Source: an uncultured Rhodospirillales bacterium (GTDB lineage: Bacteria > Pseudomonadota > Alphaproteobacteria > Acetobacterales > Acetobacteraceae). From it: a DNA stretch of 7,862 bases. Of this stretch, positions 5,937 through 7,862 are shown in pieces. The position numbers and the translations under genes were made by a program. Location of the stretch: assembly GCA_903928045.1 (NCBI GenBank), contig CAIYPH010000878.1:1-7862 (forward strand), read 5' to 3'. How positions within the stretch are numbered: position 1 is the first letter of the stretch; each line of letters begins with the position of its first letter. The notes below the pieces were generated by a model. The model was not told the DNA's origin. It searched no databases and saw only the letters and a list, made by a program, of their open reading frames with translations.

Positions 5937-7493
5937 ATGCCCGCCCTGCCCCGCCGCGCCGCCCTCGCCGCCTCGGCGGCCCTGCTGCCGCGCATCGCCA
6001 TCGCCCAGGCCGACACCCGCCCCGCCATCTCGGTCGCGGTGGCGAAAATCACCAATTCCGGCGTGCTCGACGTCTTCCGCGAACAATCCTCCAACGCCTC
6101 CGAGCGCTGGACCGGCTCGATCCTCGAAACCCTCATCGCCCGCAACCAGCAGGCCGGCCTCGAACGCGTCCCCGGCCTCGCCACCGCCTGGCGCCGCATC
6201 GACCCGCGCACCGTCGAACTCGCGCTGCGCCCCAACGTAAAGCTGCACAACGGCGACACACTCACCGCCGAAGACGTCGCCTTCTCCTTCGGCCCCGAAC
6301 GCACCCGCGACGAAACCCTCCCCGCCGACGTCCGCGCCGTCGCCAAACGCTACTTCCCCGCCCTCGAGCGGGTCGAGATCGTCGATCCCCTCACCATCCG
6401 CTTCGTCAACCGCACCCCCGACCTCACACTCGAAGGCCGCCTCGCCGCCGGCGGCAGCCAAATCGTCGCCGCCCGCGCCTGGCGCGACCGCGGCTCCTGG
6501 CAAGCCAACCGCAACGCCCCCATCGGCAGCGGACCCTATAAACTGCGCGACTTCAAGCCCGACTCCGCCCTCAGCCTCGACGCCCATGACGAGTACTGGG
6601 GCGGCCGCCCGCCGCTCAAATCCCTCCGCTTCCTCGAAATCCCCGAAACCGTCGCCCGCATCGCCGCCCTGCAATCCGGCGAAGTCCAGTTCGCCTGCGA
6701 CATCCCGCCCGATCAGATCGCCGGCATCGAGAAAACCCCCGGCCTCGAAGTCCAGGGCGGCCTGGTGCCCAACCACCGCATCCTCGCCTTCGACAAACAC
6801 CACCCCGCCCTCATCGACCCCCGCGTCCGCCTCGCCATCGCCCACGCCATCGACGGCCAGGCCATCGTCGACGCGCTCTGGGCCGGCCGCGCCCGCGTGC
6901 CCCCCGGCCTGCAATGGGAATTCTACGGCCCCATGTTCGTCCCCGGCTGGTCCGTCCCCGCCTACGACCCCGCCCGCGCCCGCGACCTCCTCAAAGCCGC
7001 CAACTATAACGGCGAGCCGATCGTCTACCGCGCGCGAAACGACTACTACACCGCCGAACTCGCCACCGCCCAGATCATCGTCGAATTCTGCCGCGACGCC
7101 GGCCTCAACCTGATCCTCGAAGTCAAGGAAAACTGGGCCCAGGTGCTCGACAAATCAGGCCCCCGCGGCATCCGCGACTGGTCCAACTCCCCCACCTCCG
7201 ATGACCCGATCTCCTCCATCGTCAACCAGCACGGCCCCAACGGCGCCCAGCAAGCCAACGGCGAATGGACCAACGACGAGATGAACCGCCTCTCCATCGC
7301 CCTCGAAACCGGCACCGACATGGCCGAACGCCGCCAGGTCTTCGCCCGCATGCTGCAAATCTGCGAACGCGACGACCCCGCCTACGTCGTCCTCCACCAG
7401 AACGCCACCTTCGTCGCCAAGCGCACGACCCTCCCCTGGCGGGCTTCGCCCTCCTTCTTCCTTGATTTCTCTGCGCGGAATTGGCGGGGGTAG
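5937..7493 (+). CDS. ABC transporter solute-binding protein, family 5 (peptide/nickel/opine type)
   Basis: Periplasmic binding protein of about 518 aa, normal full length for family 5, which captures peptides, nickel, opines or sugars for Dpp/Opp-type importers. The start at 5937 gives a clean export signal: R6-R7, a hydrophobic stretch at about 8-23 and AQA with cleavage likely after A25. The RR-AALAAS start is compatible with Tat or Sec export, and there is no lipobox Cys. Family landmarks: RWTGSILETL near 50-60, LHNGDTLTAEDVAFSF (103-118), GSGPYKL (197-203), DEYWGG (218-223) and ARIAALQSGEVQF thereafter. The start is 4 bp after aapM, without an obvious Shine-Dalgarno sequence, so translation is probably coupled. 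No family-5 permease or ATPase gene is in the window, so its partner and ligand are unknown. An in-frame start at 5874 would add 21 proline-rich residues ahead of the signal and is unlikely. Confidence 0.92.
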   Translation: MPALPRRAALAASAALLPRIAIAQADTRPAISVAVAKITNSGVLDVFREQSSNASERWTGSILETLIARNQQAGLERVPGLATAWRRIDPRTVELALRPNVKLHNGDTLTAEDVAFSFGPERTRDETLPADVRAVAKRYFPALERVEIVDPLTIRFVNRTPDLTLEGRLAAGGSQIVAARAWRDRGSWQANRNAPIGSGPYKLRDFKPDSALSLDAHDEYWGGRPPLKSLRFLEIPETVARIAALQSGEVQFACDIPPDQIAGIEKTPGLEVQGGLVPNHRILAFDKHHPALIDPRVRLAIAHAIDGQAIVDALWAGRARVPPGLQWEFYGPMFVPGWSVPAYDPARARDLLKAANYNGEPIVYRARNDYYTAELATAQIIVEFCRDAGLNLILEVKENWAQVLDKSGPRGIRDWSNSPTSDDPISSIVNQHGPNGAQQANGEWTNDEMNRLSIALETGTDMAERRQVFARMLQICERDDPAYVVLHQNATFVAKRTTLPWRASPSFFLDFSARNWRG

Positions 7494-7505
7494 AAGGAAG
7501 GAAGC

Positions 7506-7530
7506 GCTTCTTTTTTGGAAAAAAAGAAGC
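7506..7530 (+). terminator. AT-rich hairpin after the transporter block, probable terminator
   Basis: GCTTCTTTTTT (7506-7516) pairs perfectly with AAAAAAGAAGC (7520-7530): 11 bp with a GGA loop, 13 bp after the stop of the binding-protein gene. The palindrome GAAGCGCTTC (7501-7510) overlaps its foot. What follows is AAAAAACTTTTA rather than a long T tract, so it is not a textbook intrinsic terminator. A second small pairing, AAAAG (7522-7526) with CTTTT (7537-7541), is an alternative. Its position between two transcription units makes termination the likeliest role; mRNA 3'-end protection or a dispersed repeat are alternatives. Confidence 0.5.
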
Positions 7531-7617
7531 AAAAAACTTTTATCCGTTTGGCGTCGGCCGCTCCCAACGAGAGCTGTCGCAGAGAGTGAAAAATTTACTA
7601 ACTAGACGTTTTTATGT

Positions 7618-7646
7618 TTGACATTATCTGTCACACCCGCTATAAC
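7618..7646 (+). promoter_or_regulatory. Sigma-70 promoter of the downstream unknown gene
   Basis: The -35 is TTGACA (7618-7623), a perfect match. The spacer is 17 bp, and the -10 is TATAAC (7641-7646), 5 of 6. It lies in an AT-rich pocket after a hairpin and directly before an open frame. Six bases separate the -10 from the A of the ATG at 7653, so the expected transcription start is at or within a base or two of the start codon, which implies a leaderless mRNA. Confidence 0.75.
7619..7633. promoter_or_regulatory. TGACA-N5-TGTCA palindrome over the -35 box, possible operator
   Basis: A perfect 5-bp inverted repeat with a 5-bp centre covers all but the first base of the -35 hexamer. A dimeric repressor bound here would block RNA polymerase. 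The arrangement is the reverse of the TGTCA-N-TGACA sites known for PpsR-type regulators. I cannot name a regulator, and part of the symmetry comes from the -35 sequence itself. Confidence 0.45.
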
Positions 7647-7652
7647 ACCGCC

Positions 7653-7862
7653 ATGAGCAATCCCGCCCCCTCCTCCGTGCTGCACGCCGCCGCCATGGCG
7701 CGACGCCTGAGCGCCCTCGCGCTCTGGTTCGCCGCCCTGCTCGGCCGGATTCTGCCGGGCGCGGCACGGCGGAGCGAACAACAAGCCGCCTGGCGCTACA
7801 TCGAAGTCACCATGGCCCGCTTCGCCGACCTGCTCGAACGCCTCGCCGCCGGCGAGATCGAA
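7653..7862 (+). CDS. Unrecognised protein, N-terminal 70 residues, cut by window end
   Basis: The frame is open from the ATG at 7653 to the last base (70 codons, no stop). It starts MSNPAPSSVLHAAAMARR, continues with a hydrophobic stretch (LSALALWFAALLGRILPG, about 19-36), then a basic spot (ARRSEQQAAWRY) and an amphipathic, probably helical segment (TMARFADLLERLAAGEIE). The family is not recognised. The hydrophobic stretch is interrupted by Arg and is more likely an amphipathic helix than a secure membrane anchor. There is no Shine-Dalgarno sequence; the gene lies immediately behind the promoter at 7618-7646, with a predicted leaderless transcript. Strong promoter spacing and codon use like its neighbours support a real gene. 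A second in-frame ATG at 7695 is possible if the mRNA is not leaderless. Confidence 0.65.
   Translation, partial: MSNPAPSSVLHAAAMARRLSALALWFAALLGRILPGAARRSEQQAAWRYIEVTMARFADLLERLAAGEIE

Noticed and set aside
5383..6240. A 285-codon plus-strand frame overlapping aapM and the binding-protein gene
   Set aside because: Arg/Pro-rich alternate-frame translation of GC-rich coding sequence.
4724..6346. A 540-codon minus-strand frame opposite aapM and the family-5 binding-protein gene
   Set aside because: Same pattern: acidic Gly-rich low-complexity product, antisense to conserved genes, no RBS or family motif.
5865..6914. A 349-codon minus-strand frame opposite the family-5 binding protein
   Set aside because: Gly/Ala/Asp/Glu low-complexity shadow of the real gene, with no recognisable domain.

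Overview
The window looks like an ordinary stretch of chromosome from a GC-rich alphaproteobacterium. The coding density, the strong preference for C or G at third codon positions and the Aap-type amino-acid transporter all point that way. The Acetobacteraceae/Rhodospirillales are my best guess, but this is inference; no rRNA or marker gene is present to settle it. I see no phage, insertion sequence, CRISPR array, tRNA or rRNA.

Layout. (1) 2-1024 (+): the body of nagA (N-acetylglucosamine-6-phosphate deacetylase), with its 5' end outside the window. (2) 1040-2473 (-): a complete NAD(P)-dependent aldehyde dehydrogenase of the succinate-semialdehyde dehydrogenase type, convergent with nagA and only 15 bp away. 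(3) 2474-2693: a divergent regulatory region holding a 12-of-13 match to the NtrC binding consensus and a TGCAAA/TTTGCA palindrome. (4) 2694-7493 (+): a tight four-gene block, aapJ-aapQ-aapM followed by an ABC solute-binding protein of family 5 (peptide/nickel/opine type). The gaps are 30 bp, a 4-bp ATGA overlap and 4 bp. (5) 7494-7652: an AT-rich hairpin, then a near-perfect sigma-70 promoter whose -35 box sits inside a TGACA-N5-TGTCA palindrome. (6) 7653-7862 (+): the start of an unrecognised protein, open to the window end, whose start codon falls at the predicted transcription start (a likely leaderless mRNA).

How the genes work together. AapJ would capture L-amino acids in the periplasm and hand them to the AapQ/AapM channel. 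The NtrC-like site upstream suggests nitrogen control. The usual fourth gene, the ATPase aapP, is not in the block; a family-5 binding protein without its own permeases or ATPases takes its place. The ATPase must be supplied from elsewhere, and the extra binding protein's partner cannot be told from this window. The aldehyde dehydrogenase, divergent from the same regulatory region, could serve amino-acid or GABA catabolism, but this rests on position alone.

I do not find a convincing undescribed system. The items most worth a second look are the ATPase-less aap block with its appended binding protein, the NtrC-like site, and the leaderless promoter/palindrome upstream of the unknown gene.
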